Source: Pardosa pseudoannulata
Taxonomy: Eukaryota > Arthropoda > Arachnida > Araneae > Lycosidae
Direction: 5' to 3'
NCBI GenBank assembly: GCA_032207245.1
Contig: CM063504.1
Span: forward strand, 85,199,124 to 85,263,123
Length of the DNA: 64,000 bases
Made by a program: the position numbers and the translations under genes. Positions 38,930 through 49,281 of this stretch are shown here, piece by piece. How positions within the stretch are numbered: position 1 is the first letter of the stretch; each line of letters begins with the position of its first letter. The notes beneath the pieces were generated by a model. The model was not told the origin of the DNA, did not search any database, and worked only from the letters and a program-made list of their open reading frames with translations.

Positions 38930-39540
38930 AGGAACGAATGTAATAACAATGAAACATTCTATATCAAAATTGGATCTTGTACATCCCCGTCTCGCCTCTT
39001 CCCCTCCTTCTTCGGTTGTAAAATTCGTTCAAACCGCCAAATTCCGAAATAACGGACGCAAAACCGTTTGCTATTGTCTATTGGTTCCTTTCTGCATGAT
39101 CGCAGACTCTTACGGGCTCCGTATATAGGTCAGAGGCTCGAATGCCTCTCGCACTGGATCAATCATTTTCGCACATGGGGGAGTTTTTCGATCCGTTTTA
39201 ATGACAGGGGGAGGCTTCACTTTTTTTCATCAACGGGCCGCTGCGATACAGGGAATTATATAAATAGCACCGACTGACGTTTAATTACAGATCCTGAATT
39301 AATTAGATCTCGAAATAAGTCGTTAATAACGTTTTATGTTACAACGATGTATTCAGCACGAGGGAAATTTGGCTGTCGGTTTAATTATGAGGAAATGACG
39401 GAAGGCGATTACACGCGCTGTAAATTTAGATTTAGTGTGATTAGAAATATTCGCAGATTACCCAGCGATGATCAAAAGTTTAATTCTTGTATTACATTAA
39501 TTAGGATTGACGATTAAAATTTGTTAAGAAAATATTAATT
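38930..39540. promoter_or_regulatory. Candidate non-coding island
   Basis: About 600 bases of complex sequence, including CGTCTCGCCTCTTCCCCTCC, TTTAATTATGAGGAAATGAC and GATTACACGCGCTGTAAATT, with several homeodomain-type TTAATTA cores (39290-39310, 39380-39390). The frame 39068-39277 is not supported by any family. I read it as single-copy, possibly regulatory DNA (inference). Confidence 0.33.
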
Positions 39541-39860
39541 CATATCATGTGCCAATATCACCTGGAAAAAATAACAACTTATATAAATTTAATACCCTTT
39601 TGAAAATTTCTACACAAATTTGCTGGGAAAAAACTTTGCTGTGAGTTACTTCTATTATGTAGGAAAATTTATCCAGACCCTTGCTTTTATTTCAATAACA
39701 TTTCAAAAATATCCTTTATGAAATCATGTCTAATTTTTATCAGCTTCGTAAAAAAATACTATTAATTGGTTTAAGATCAATTACCTACCTTTTATTGATT
39801 TTTATAATGAAATTATAAGATGAATTCTTTTGTCTGTGTGTGTGGATATTATCATACACT

Positions 39861-40620
39861 AGCATATAGCCCCGTCATATTACGAGATCAGTAAAATTTT
39901 TAATTTTCTAGAATTGTAAAGTACCTTATGAGGCAATTAAAAATGGCTGACAATTATCTGGTACACTCTCAATAATTTGTTTGCCTTGATACTCCTCTAA
40001 AGTCTCCCGATACTGTGAATGCAGTTTAGAATCACGTTGAATTCATTTAGAAAGATAGTTGACCACCGCGGAATGTAATTGGTTCAAAGATGTTGTGTTC
40101 GGAAAAAATCTTCCGAAGTTAGCCGAAGTTCAACAAGTATACTCCGAAAGCGATGTCAGATACCGAAGGGTAAACACCAAACAGTGAGCGAGCTAAATCA
40201 ACGATACATCGATCAGCGATGGGATTGTTTGAATGCCCCCTATAGTTTAATGTACATTGATTGAATAGAAGAAATCTTTGATATTGATGATACCTATTAC
40301 AAGTCGTTTCGGTTCCTGCTAAAAGTCTTTGTTAAGATACATAAGATACGAAAGCGATCGAAATAAACATGCTCCGTCCCCAACTATTGGAACGACCGTA
40401 TGGGGAACCATTTCCCCTTTTATATTTAATAAATATTGATCCATTTTGCAATTATGCTGACTAAAAGTTATTCGTTTTAAACTTTACTCTCTTTGAATTT
40501 TGATAATCTTATCTCATAAAGAATCCAATATGGATGCCTCTATCCATTGCAGGTCCAACCGATTCATAAATTCGAGGACAAACAGACAGATAACGTAAGC
40601 TATTATTATAAAGGGGATCT
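39861..40620 (+). mobile_element. Possible RTE-like retroposon copy
   Basis: Starts ACTAGCATATAGCCCCGTCA and ends with GGTCCAACCGATTCATAAAT, GGACAAACAGACAGATAACG and TATTATTATAAAG. Head and tail resemble, with much divergence, those of the 14787-15219 element (CAGTCCAGCCG and ACAAACACACGGACAG). The frame 40079-40264 inside it has no recognised domain. Confidence 0.45.
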
Positions 40621-41067
40621 TTTTCTAAACTCAAATTACTATAACGCTTATAAGTTAACAGTTACATAGGTTCCCTTGGAAGAGAATCGTAGTTAGTTTG
40701 AGTTGATTATGTTGAAACAAAATCTTCCAGTATATTATTTACTTAGTTATAACCAGCAGAATAAAAAAGGAATCTGTAGGACCCTCTAACTTCAAACTTT
40801 ACTAACAGTTAAAATATCTGATTACACACATTGAAGAGCTGAATCTCGAATTAAAAGAATAAAAAACTCAGGTATAGAAATGATTTTAAATGGGTAGTAA
40901 AGATCACCTTTTCGAAGATTGAATATTTAGTGGAATTTCGTCTCAGCAAGAGTGATTGATTTCTTCTTGTTTTTTCATTCAGTAAGGGTCTCTTAATTTT
41001 TTCTTTTATTATTTCTAAATTGAGCTATATTTGTTCTTTAAAGTTTTTACGGTAGTTCGCTTAGCTA
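40621..41067. other. AT-rich DNA, no gene seen
   Basis: No gene or element recognised. Confidence 0.5.
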
Positions 41068-41160
41068 CGGCATCCAAACACTGATATGGATGTTTATAGC
41101 CATTCGAAATGAGCATAAGCAGTAGGTACCTTCTCGTTAGCCGTTGGGTAGCAAAAGATA
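41068..41160 (+). mobile_element. SINE body fragment (family of 59655-59832)
   Basis: ATGGATGTTTATAGCCATTC, then GTAGGTACCTTCTCGTTAGC and GGGTAGCAAAAG, align in order with ATGGATGTTCGTAGCCGTTC, GTATGTACCTATCTCATTAG and TGTTGCAATAAG of the SINE at 59655-59832. The tRNA-like head is missing or strongly degraded. Confidence 0.6.
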
Positions 41161-41212
41161 AACTATTTAAAACTATAAACTATAAAAGGTAAACTATTTA
41201 AAAAATATTTTT

Positions 41213-41262
41213 TCACATTGTTTTGGTTTGGTTAGAGAGCTAACCAAACCAAAACAATGTGA
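41213..41262. repeat. Perfect 23-bp inverted repeat
   Basis: Left arm 41213-41235 (begins TCACATTGTTTTGG), loop AGAG, right arm 41240-41262. The arms contain the CCAAACCAAA word that also ends the SINE family. It sits at the left border of the 290-bp tandem array and would form a strong hairpin. Confidence 0.93.
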
Positions 41263-41264
41263 CA

Positions 41265-43510
41265 AAATATTTTTTCGGGAAAGAACTCATCTTTTATCTT
41301 TTATGAGCTATTTTGACTTTTTAAATTTTGTACTGCAGTTTTCTAGGCTATGTGACAAAGCATTTTTTTTTTTGGAAAGGACCTCTTCTTTCATTCTTTC
41401 TAAACTGCACTAATTTTTTTCTCCTTTTAATTTTGTAGTGATATTCACTAAACAGTGACAAAAATGTTTCTCGACACGGAGCTTCTTTTCTTTTTTTCAT
41501 TCTTTTTTAATTCTGCTGTTTTTACTCTTTTAGTTTTGCATTACAGTCCACTAAATTGCAAAATAAACGTTTTTCGTACAGGTTATCGTCTTTTTTATTT
41601 CATTATTTCTAAATTGAGCTATTTTTACTATTTTAATTTTACCCTGATCTTCACTAAATTGTGTAACAAAATATTTTTGGGATATATAAAGCAAATTTTC
41701 CTAAAAATGCTAGGAAAATTCGTGGAGAAACACGTTTTTATCACTATTATTAAATGAATTTTCTCGGCAAAGAGCTCTTTTTCGTTTTTTTTCCATTTTT
41801 TTTTCATTCTGTTGTTTTTACTCTTTTAGTTTTGCACTACAATGCACTAAACTGAGATATTAACATTTTTTCGTGAAGGTTATCTTTTTCTTTTATTATT
41901 TCTAAATTGAGCTATTTTTACTCTCAATTTTCCCCTGAACTTCACTAAATTGTGTGATAAAAAAATTTGCGATAAATAAAGTAAATTTTCCTAAACTTAC
42001 TTGGAAAAATTCGTGGAGAAACACGTTTTTATCACTATTATTAAATGAATTTTCTCGGCAAAGAGCTCTTTTTCGTTTTTTTCCATTTTTTTTTCATTCT
42101 GTTGTTTTTACTCTTTTAGTTTTGCACTACAATGCACTAAACTGAGAGATAAACATTTTTCGTACAGGTTATCTTCTTTTTCTTTTATTATTTCTAAATT
42201 GAGCTATTTTTACTCTCAATTTTCCCCTGAACTTCACTAAATTGTGTGATAAAAAAATTTGCGATAAATAAAGTAAATTTTCCTAAACTTACTTGGAAAA
42301 ATTCGTGGAGAAACATGTTTCCATCACTATTATTAAATGAATTTCTCGACGAAAAGCTCTTTTTCTTTTTTTTTTCTCTCTGCTGTTTTTACTCTTTTAG
42401 TTTTGCATTACGGTGCTCTAAACTGCGAGGTAAACATTTTTCGTACAGGTTATCTTTTCTTCTTTTATTATTTCTAAATTGAGCTATTTTTACTCTCAAT
42501 TTTTTCCTGATCTTCACTAAATTGTGTGATAAAACATTTTTGCGATAAATAAAGCAAATTTTCTTAAAAATACTGGAAAAATTCGTGGAGAAACATGTTT
42601 TCATCATTATTATTGAATGAATTTCTCGGCATGAAGCTCTATTTTTTTTTTCCTTTTTTTTTCATTCTGCTGTTTTTACTCTTTTAGTTTTGCACTACAG
42701 GGCACTAAACTGCGAGATTGACATTTTTCGTACAGGTTATCTTTTTTTATTTTATTATTTCTAAATTGAGAAATTTTTACTCTTTTAATTTTCCCCTGCT
42801 CTTCACTAAATTGTGTGACAAAACATTTTTGGGATAAATAAAGCAAATTATTCTAAAAATACTGAGAAAATTCGTGGAGAAACATGTTTTCATCACTATT
42901 ATTGAAGGAATTTCTCGTCAAAAAGCTCTCTTTCTTTTTTTTTCCATTTTTTTTCATTCAGTTGTTTTTACTCTTTTAGTTTTGCACTACAGTGCACTAA
43001 ACTGCGAGATCAACATTTTTCATACAGGTTATCTTTTTCTTTTATTATTTCTAAATTGAGCTATTTTTACTCTCTCAATTTTCCCCTGATCTTCACTAAA
43101 TTGTGTGATAAAAAAATATGCGATAAATAAAGTAAATTTTCCTAAAATTACTTGGAAAAATTCGTGGAGAAACATGTTTCCATCACTATTATTAAATGAA
43201 TTTCTCGGCAAAAATATCTTTTCCCTCTTTTTTTTTTTTTTCATTTTGTTGTTTTTACTCTTTTAGTTTTGCACTACAGTGCACTAAACTGCGAGATTCA
43301 ATTTTCAATTTATGAACTTTTTTCGTACAGGTTATCTTCTTTTTTCTTTTATTATTTCTAAATTGAGCTATTTTTACTCTTTTAATTTTCCCTGCTCTTC
43401 ACTAAATTGTTTAAAAAACATTTTTGGGATAAATAAAGAAAGTTTTATTAAAAATACTGGGAAAATTCATAGAGAAACACATTTCCATCACTACTATTGA
43501 ATGAGGTTTT
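41265..43510. repeat. Tandem array, about 290-bp monomers
   Basis: The landmark CGTGGAGAAACA (CATAGAGAAACA in the last unit) recurs at about 41722, 42013, 42305, 42585, 42874, 43164 and 43469, i.e. spacings of 291, 292, 280, 289, 290 and 305. Each monomer also carries CTCTTTTAGTTTTGCACTAC and ATTATTTCTAAATTGAG. A more diverged monomer precedes them from 41265. Recurrent frames along it are repeat artefacts. Confidence 0.95.
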
Positions 43511-44010
43511 TTTTACGAGCACCAAAAACATAATAAAAAGAATTAGGCCATCACGCATGAGACTGAGAGAGCTAATAGCCCTCCCCTCTGTTCTACGGTT
43601 TGTTAAAATTATTACATAAGAATAAATTGGATTTCTGAGTTGGGTAGGGAAAAAATGAATGGCTCACGAGTAATAACTTTTTAATGGCAGCGGAACAAAT
43701 TTATTGGATGATGTCATTAGACGACAGAGGGTAGATTGGACTTTATCGTGTTGTACATCTAAAAAGTAAGGTTTGTATCTATGTAAGAGGTGGGGAGATG
43801 AGGAGGTTCAACATAACTGATAGTAAAAAACTGAGTCAAAACTCATCTTCGAATGAATGTAGTTAATAACTTTCGTGCATCAACAGGCGAAGTATTAACC
43901 GTATTAGAGTATAATAATATCGGAGATATTTAAAATTGGTTTCAAATTACAAACAATCTCAGAAATGTGAGATTCTTCTAATATTAATGTTTTTTTTTCA
44001 TTTCTTTCTA
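43511..44010. promoter_or_regulatory. Candidate non-coding island between two arrays
   Basis: Complex sequence (ATCACGCATGAGACTGAGAG, AATGGCAGCGGAACAAATTT, TGATGTCATTAGACGACAG) unlike the arrays on either side, and no usable frame. Possibly the single-copy DNA that separates them; a regulatory role is only suspected. Confidence 0.28.
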
Positions 44011-45620
44011 TCAGAAATCATAAAATACATAATTTTAATTCGTTTTTTATTGAATTACTGATTTATCTTTCCACCATGGGAAATATATTTGAATGAATAC
44101 TTTCAAATGGCATTTGATGTTAATGAAACTGAAAATATTTGAAGAACATTTGAAGTTTAAAACTAAGGTTCAATTGCAGGTTAAAGCTCAGATTCCTAAT
44201 ATACAAATACTTTATTTCCTCGTTGGAAATAGTTAAATGGCATCTTGTGAATTTCTTTTTCTATAGATAAAATAATGTGTGTAGTTTTTCAATTTTCAAT
44301 TGTCTATTAGAATTTTCTGACTAGAAATAAAATACAATTTTAATTCTGTTTTTTACGCATGAATTAATGATTTATGGCGACTTTCAAATGACATTAAATG
44401 TTATTAAAACTGAATATATTCGGAGTGCATTTGAAATTTAAAACTAAAGCTCAATTTTTGGTTAAAGTTCAGATTACTTATATACAAATACTTAATTTAT
44501 TTTCAATTTATTTCCTCGTTTGAAAACATAAATGATGATCTTGTGAATTTCTTTTTCTATTGATAAAATAATGCTTGCATATTTTCAATTTTAAATTGCT
44601 TATTAGAATTTTATTAAAAGAAATAAAATTCATAATTTTAGTTTCGTATTTTAAGCATGAATTTATGATTAATTTCCCACCACCGAAGATATATTTGAAT
44701 GACTACTTACAAATGACATTAGATGTTAATAAAACTGAAAATATTCGAGCTGCATTTGAAATTTAAAACTAAAGCTCAATTTTTGGTTAAAACTCAGATT
44801 CCTTATGTACAAGTTCTTTATTTACTTTCAATTTATTTCCTCGTTTGAAATAATTAAATGGGATCTGTGCATTTATTTTTCTATAGATAAAATAATGTGT
44901 AGTTTTTCAATTTTAAATTGCTTATTAGAATTTTCTTACAAGAAATAAAATACATAATTTTAATTCTGTTTTTGACGCATGCCTTACTGATTCATCTTCC
45001 CACCACAGGTAATATATTTGAATGGCTACTTTCAAATGACATTAGATGTTAATAAAATTGAAAATATTCGAAGTGCATTTGAAATTTAAAACTAAAGCTC
45101 TATTTCTGGTTAAAGCTCAGAATCCTTATATACAAATACTTTATACACTTTCGGTTTATTTCCACGTTTGAAATAAATAAATGGGGATCTTGTGAATTTC
45201 TTTATCTATAGATAAAATAATGTGTATGGTTTTTCAATTTTCAATTACTTATTAGAATTTTCTTACAAAAATTAAAATACATAATTTTAATTCCGTTTTT
45301 ACATATGTATTACTGATTTATCTTCTCACCCCAGGAAATATATTGGAATGAATACTTTCAAATAACATTAGATGTTAATAAAGCTGAACATATTCGAAGT
45401 ACATTTGAAATTTAAAACTAAAGCTCAATTTCTGATTAAAGCTCAGATTCCTTATATACAAATATTTTATTTACTTTCAATTTATTTATTCGTTTCAAAT
45501 AATTAAATGGGATATTGTGAATCTCTTTTTCTATAGATAAAATAATGTGTGTAGTTTTTCAATTTTAAATTGCTTGTTAGAATTTTCTTACAAGAAATAA
45601 AATATGAATTTTATCCTTAT
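44011..45620. repeat. Tandem array, about 300-325-bp monomers
   Basis: GATAAAATAATG recurs at about 44266, 44562, 44886, 45211 and 45536 (spacings 296, 324, 325, 325). Monomers share AAACTAAAGCTCAATTT, GACATTAGATGTTAATAAA and TTTCAATTTTAAATTGC. Not related by eye to the preceding 290-bp array. Confidence 0.94.
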
Positions 45621-46204
45621 CAAGTAAAACTTTCTATTGTTAAAGGTCAGATTAAAATAAACTTTAATGACATTTGGCGACTATTCGTCATCATTTGTAA
45701 TTTCTTTAGGGATATACAAACCAAAGAATTTCATTAAACCATTTTAAATTAAAATCCTACGAACTGGTTCTTTTTGCTAATTCTGTAAGCAATGCACAGA
45801 AAGCCAGTGTAAGACCATTGAATAAAATATTTTATTTCTTATTTTAAAACTGTTTATACACTGAGAGGGAACAGCAAATTTTAAAGTTTAAAAAATTCTT
45901 TGAATAATTAAGAGGCAACCTCACAGAAATGAAATTCTGGAGTCATCAGCTTGTTCAGGTTAGATCCTAAATAGAATGTAGAAATAATACCATTGTAATA
46001 TCGCAGAAAAGGACCACGGCTTAAATTATCAACACTTTTTTTTCTAGACTGGGTTCCTAGATTTTCCTGTTTGGAAACAGACTGTAGTGAACATTCTTTA
46101 AGTTAACGTTAGACAGAAGGATAAAAACTAGGGAGAAGTATGTAGAACTAAGTGGCGTAGACCCAGAACATAATTGAAAGAACCCAAAGAGGGATCAACT
46201 ACAG
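45621..46204. other. Unassigned DNA, no gene seen
   Basis: No gene or element recognised. Confidence 0.5.
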
Positions 46205-46510
46205 CAGCGATTCTCAAACATTTTTCGCCGAGCACCAGCACAAGGCATCCCTAGGTTGTATCCCGCGACACCCAGTTTAAGAACTGCGGATGTAAAGGAT
46301 AGGTCGGACCTTGAAATTAACACAGGTCAACTCAACTTTTAGCACGTTTCAACGGTAGAATAGTGCGGTGGGAAACAAAATTAAAATTTAACTTTAAGTT
46401 CGTCATACCTTCTTTAATATTTTCACAAATTTTCTTGACAATTGTCACCGTTCCGTTAGCAAGCGATTGTGGCATCCCAGGATGTAAAGGCACCCAGTTT
46501 GAGAACCGCG
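46205..46510. mobile_element. Short hAT-like MITE
   Basis: Left end CAGCGATTCTCAAAC, inverted right end CGCGGTTCTCAAAC. Adjoining 8-mers AACTACAG and CACTAGAG agree at 6 of 8. GTTCTCAAAC termini are widespread in hAT elements. The body includes GCACCCAGTTTGAGAACCGC near the right end and a related GACACCCAGTTTAAGAACTG near 46268. No transposase. Confidence 0.6.
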
Positions 46511-46534
46511 CACTAGAGGGAACGAAGGCATGAA

Positions 46535-46640
46535 TGTTGTAGGTTGGTTGGTTGGTTGGTTGGTTGAAATTTAGGGGCGCTAAATCCTCTAGGGACAAAC
46601 TGCGCCAAACAAGACGTGGAAATATACCAAAGACAAAATT
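46535..46640. repeat. (GGTT)n repeat plus dispersed element fragment
   Basis: Six GGTT units are followed by GAAATTTAGGGGCGCTAAATC, CTCTAGGGACAAACTGCGCC. The CTCTAGGG and AAATTT words echo repeat R at 12019, so the two could be related SINE-like families, but the match is short. Confidence 0.55.
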
Positions 46641-46756
46641 TAGATTTAAAAATAAATTCACGAAAAATAAAAGAAAAGGTACTAAAATGGTTTAAAGTAA
46701 CAATAAAAATAAACATTCAACCCAAAATACGTGTAAAATTGAGTTATACACAAATA

Positions 46757-46950
46757 AACAAGAATTGAAAATTGAGTGAAGAATTAAGAATTTTAAATAT
46801 TAAAAAAATTAAAAATTTCAGAAATAAGTTAAACAAAAGAATTGAAAATTGAATAAAGAATTAGGAATTTAAAATATTAAAAAGAATTAAAAATTTAAGA
46901 AATAAGTGAAACAAAAAAAAATTGAAAATTGAAAGATTAAAAATTGAATA
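46757..46950. repeat. Imperfect AT-rich tandem repeat, about 88 bp
   Basis: AAGAATTGAAAATTGAGTGA, AATATTAAAAA and AAATTTCAGAAATAAGTTA recur twice with small changes, followed by a partial third copy. Confidence 0.8.
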
Positions 46951-47276
46951 TTAGAAAATTAGATGTTGGATGTTGGTAATTGAGATGTTGAAGTAAATGT
47001 GGAATTGGTTTTTTACCCAGGCGGTTGGATCCTGGTCTACTGCTTTGAAATCAGGTGTGACTTCTAACAAGAAGATAAGCAGCGAATGAAGGAAAACTCA
47101 AGGCTTCACCCTCTGCCTTATGTCATATCGTGTTAAGTTTTACTAATATACTCTTGAAAATATTTTTAAGCTGTTTGAGTGTCTCTCATTGTACTTGTTG
47201 AAGAGTCTTTTATTTATCACGTACCGTTACCAGGTTACAGAAACAACACCCCACCACGAACAGTGGACAAGCACAT
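46951..47276. other. Unassigned DNA
   Basis: No gene seen; contains GATGTTGG short repeats near 46960. Confidence 0.45.
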
Positions 47277-47284
47277 ATAAATAC

Positions 47285-48052
47285 CAGGGCTTCGAACCGT
47301 AATTTTTTTTGTTCCGGTTTTCGTTCCGGTTCAACTAAAAAATTAATATCGGTTCAGTTCCGGTTTTCGCTCCGCCAAAATAACTGTTTTCGTTTCAGTT
47401 CCAAATGAATAATTTCATTTTATGTATATTCTTATTTGTACTAAAAATATAATTCTATCATAAACAAAAAATGTAATTCTATCAAAATATAGAAGATTTT
47501 ATTCTTTTTTTAATTGGTGCACTATGTGAATTGATACAAACAGCAGGTACGATAAGAGCGGCGAGCATTGGCATTGTTATCCATTATCAAAATCGCATTT
47601 GACAACTAGGTTCATGATTACCCACATTCGTCGTTTGACTCTCACATCGTGCACTTGGCCTTGCAATAATTATGTAAAAAATATATTATTTATTTAACAT
47701 ATGAAAATTGCTTCTAATTATTAATATATCTTCTAACGTGGTTTCACTGAGATTACTTCTGTTGTCTCGGAGAATAAATTTCAAACCTGAAAACGCTCTT
47801 TCAACACTAACTTGTGTAGCTGGAGCTGCAAAACCACCATTGCAATCTTATACAAGTGCGGATATGTAATTATAAAGTTGACGTTAAATTAGAAAATATT
47901 GATAAGTTGGTAACAGTAACAAAATGACTGAAAGATATATCGAACCGAAATAAACCGATATTTTTTTCGGTTCAGTTCCGGTTTTCGTTCCGACCAAAAT
48001 AACGGTTTTTTCCGGTTTTCGGTTTTCGGTTCAGTTCTAGTTCGAACATCTG
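47285..48052 (-). mobile_element. hAT element, deletion derivative
   Basis: Perfect 8-bp target duplication ATAAATAC (47277-47284, 48053-48060). Inverted ends CAGGGCTTCGAACCG and CAGATGTTCGAACTA. Both subtermini are dense in GGTTC and CCGGTTTT words, as expected for transposase binding sites. The 768-bp element keeps the C-terminal dimerisation segment of its transposase on the minus strand. The right target duplication includes the first base of the neighbouring Tigger-like element. Confidence 0.93.
47686..47850 (-). pseudogene. hAT transposase C-terminal dimerisation domain remnant
   Basis: Minus-strand translation gives APATQVSVERAFSGLKFILR, then NRSNLSETTLEDILIIR and a stop at 47686-47688. 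The motif P-A-S/T-x-x-x-x-ERxFS followed by R-x-x-L-x-x-x-x-xE-x-L-x-x-L is the hAT family C-terminal dimerisation signature. An in-frame stop lies just upstream and the RNase-H-like catalytic part is gone. Confidence 0.85.
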
Positions 48053-48059
48053 ATAAATA

Positions 48060-48859
48060 CAGTGGACTCCGCTTAATGTGATCGCGGTTAATGTTATCAA
48101 TCGCTTATTGTTATCGAATCACTTTGTCCCGATTTTCTCTATTCCCTTGTATGTTAAAATTATCGTTTTATGTGATCATTACATCGGTTGATGTTATCAG
48201 TTTTCGAACCTCATTTTAACTGGCAAAGGAATATTCACAATCTATTCAGAAGGAACCCATCCTTTCTTTTCCTTCGCTGTTCTTTGAATTTTTGAAAATA
48301 CTCCCCCTTTTAACTAGGGAAATAAGGAATGAACAAAGAAGTGCGGTATGACACGTTCCTGAAATTTTTCAGAAATACGCACACCTTGCTGATGGTGAAT
48401 GGTTGTCAGATAAGCAGAAGGCAACACAATCTTATCGGAACTGAGAAGGAAAGTATTCATATTTTATGCCTTGATCGCTTACATGCAGTTTGTCGATATG
48501 GAAGCCAGAAAGAGAAATGATTTAACGTTAAAACAAAAGATCGAAATTTTCAATCGATATAACAAGTTGATTACGATTACGAACAATTTATCAATGAGTT
48601 CTTAGAAAAAATTGTAGTCACTCAACAACTGATCAATTTTTTTAAAATTATGCATACAATCCTTATGTTTTAAAGGATAATATATATAAATGCAGGATAA
48701 TATAAGGTGTGTTTTTCATTTTATTTTGAAATTTAGTACGTGTGAATTAAAGGGGGGGGAGGAATTTATCTAATTTTGCATATCATTTATTGTTATCAAT
48801 TGGTTAGTGTTATCAAAATCATGGTGTCCCAAACTAATCACATTAAACGGAGTTTACTG
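48060..48859 (+). mobile_element. pogo/Tigger-like element, deletion derivative
   Basis: TA at both borders (48058-48059, 48860-48861). Left end CAGTGGACTCCGCTTAATGT and inverted right end CAGTAAACTCCGTTTAATGT match over at least 20 bases with three mismatches. The subtermini repeat the phrase TTATTGTTATCAAT-like (about 48101 and 48788) and GTTATCAG. Length is 800 bp, with only the transposase N-terminus left (48498 onward). Confidence 0.88.
48498..48575 (+). pseudogene. Tigger/CENP-B-type transposase N-terminal remnant
   Basis: From ATG at 48498 the frame reads MEARKRNDLTLKQKIEIFNR, continuing YNKLIT. The pattern KRK-DLTLKQKxEI is the first helix region of the CENP-B-like DNA-binding domain at the N-terminus of Tigger/pogo transposases. 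Soon after, the frame runs into AT-rich debris, so the second DNA-binding half and the DDE domain are missing. A different-frame open stretch at 48329-48520 overlaps its start and is not the gene. Confidence 0.72.
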
Positions 48860-48861
48860 TA

Positions 48862-49281
48862 TGTATATAAATATGTTTGAGTTAAAATCAAAGGAGAAAA
48901 TGCTCAACTAATAAATTTTCTTTTTCAATTGAAAGAATAGATTATCACGTTAATATACAAATACTTCTACAAAAGGATAAAAAATTTCGAAATTTGTTTA
49001 CAAGGTACTAAAACCCTAAGAGACAAAATAATGTTTACCACCTCCCAGAAAGTAATTACTGTTAAACCATTTATTTTATTCTTTTGTATACTAGGAAGAT
49101 AAAAAATAAATTTCATGAAGTAGGGTAGAGATTACATATGAACTGGTTATGTTAACTTTTTTCCCTAACCAACTTTGTAAATGAGGTAGATCTCATTCGA
49201 AACAATATAGAGCAAAAATAAATTTTAAGAGAATGTAATAAAAGAGGTCTGTTTCTGGGAAAATACGCTTACACAATTATA
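48862..49281. other. AT-rich DNA, no gene seen
   Basis: No gene or element recognised. Confidence 0.5.
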
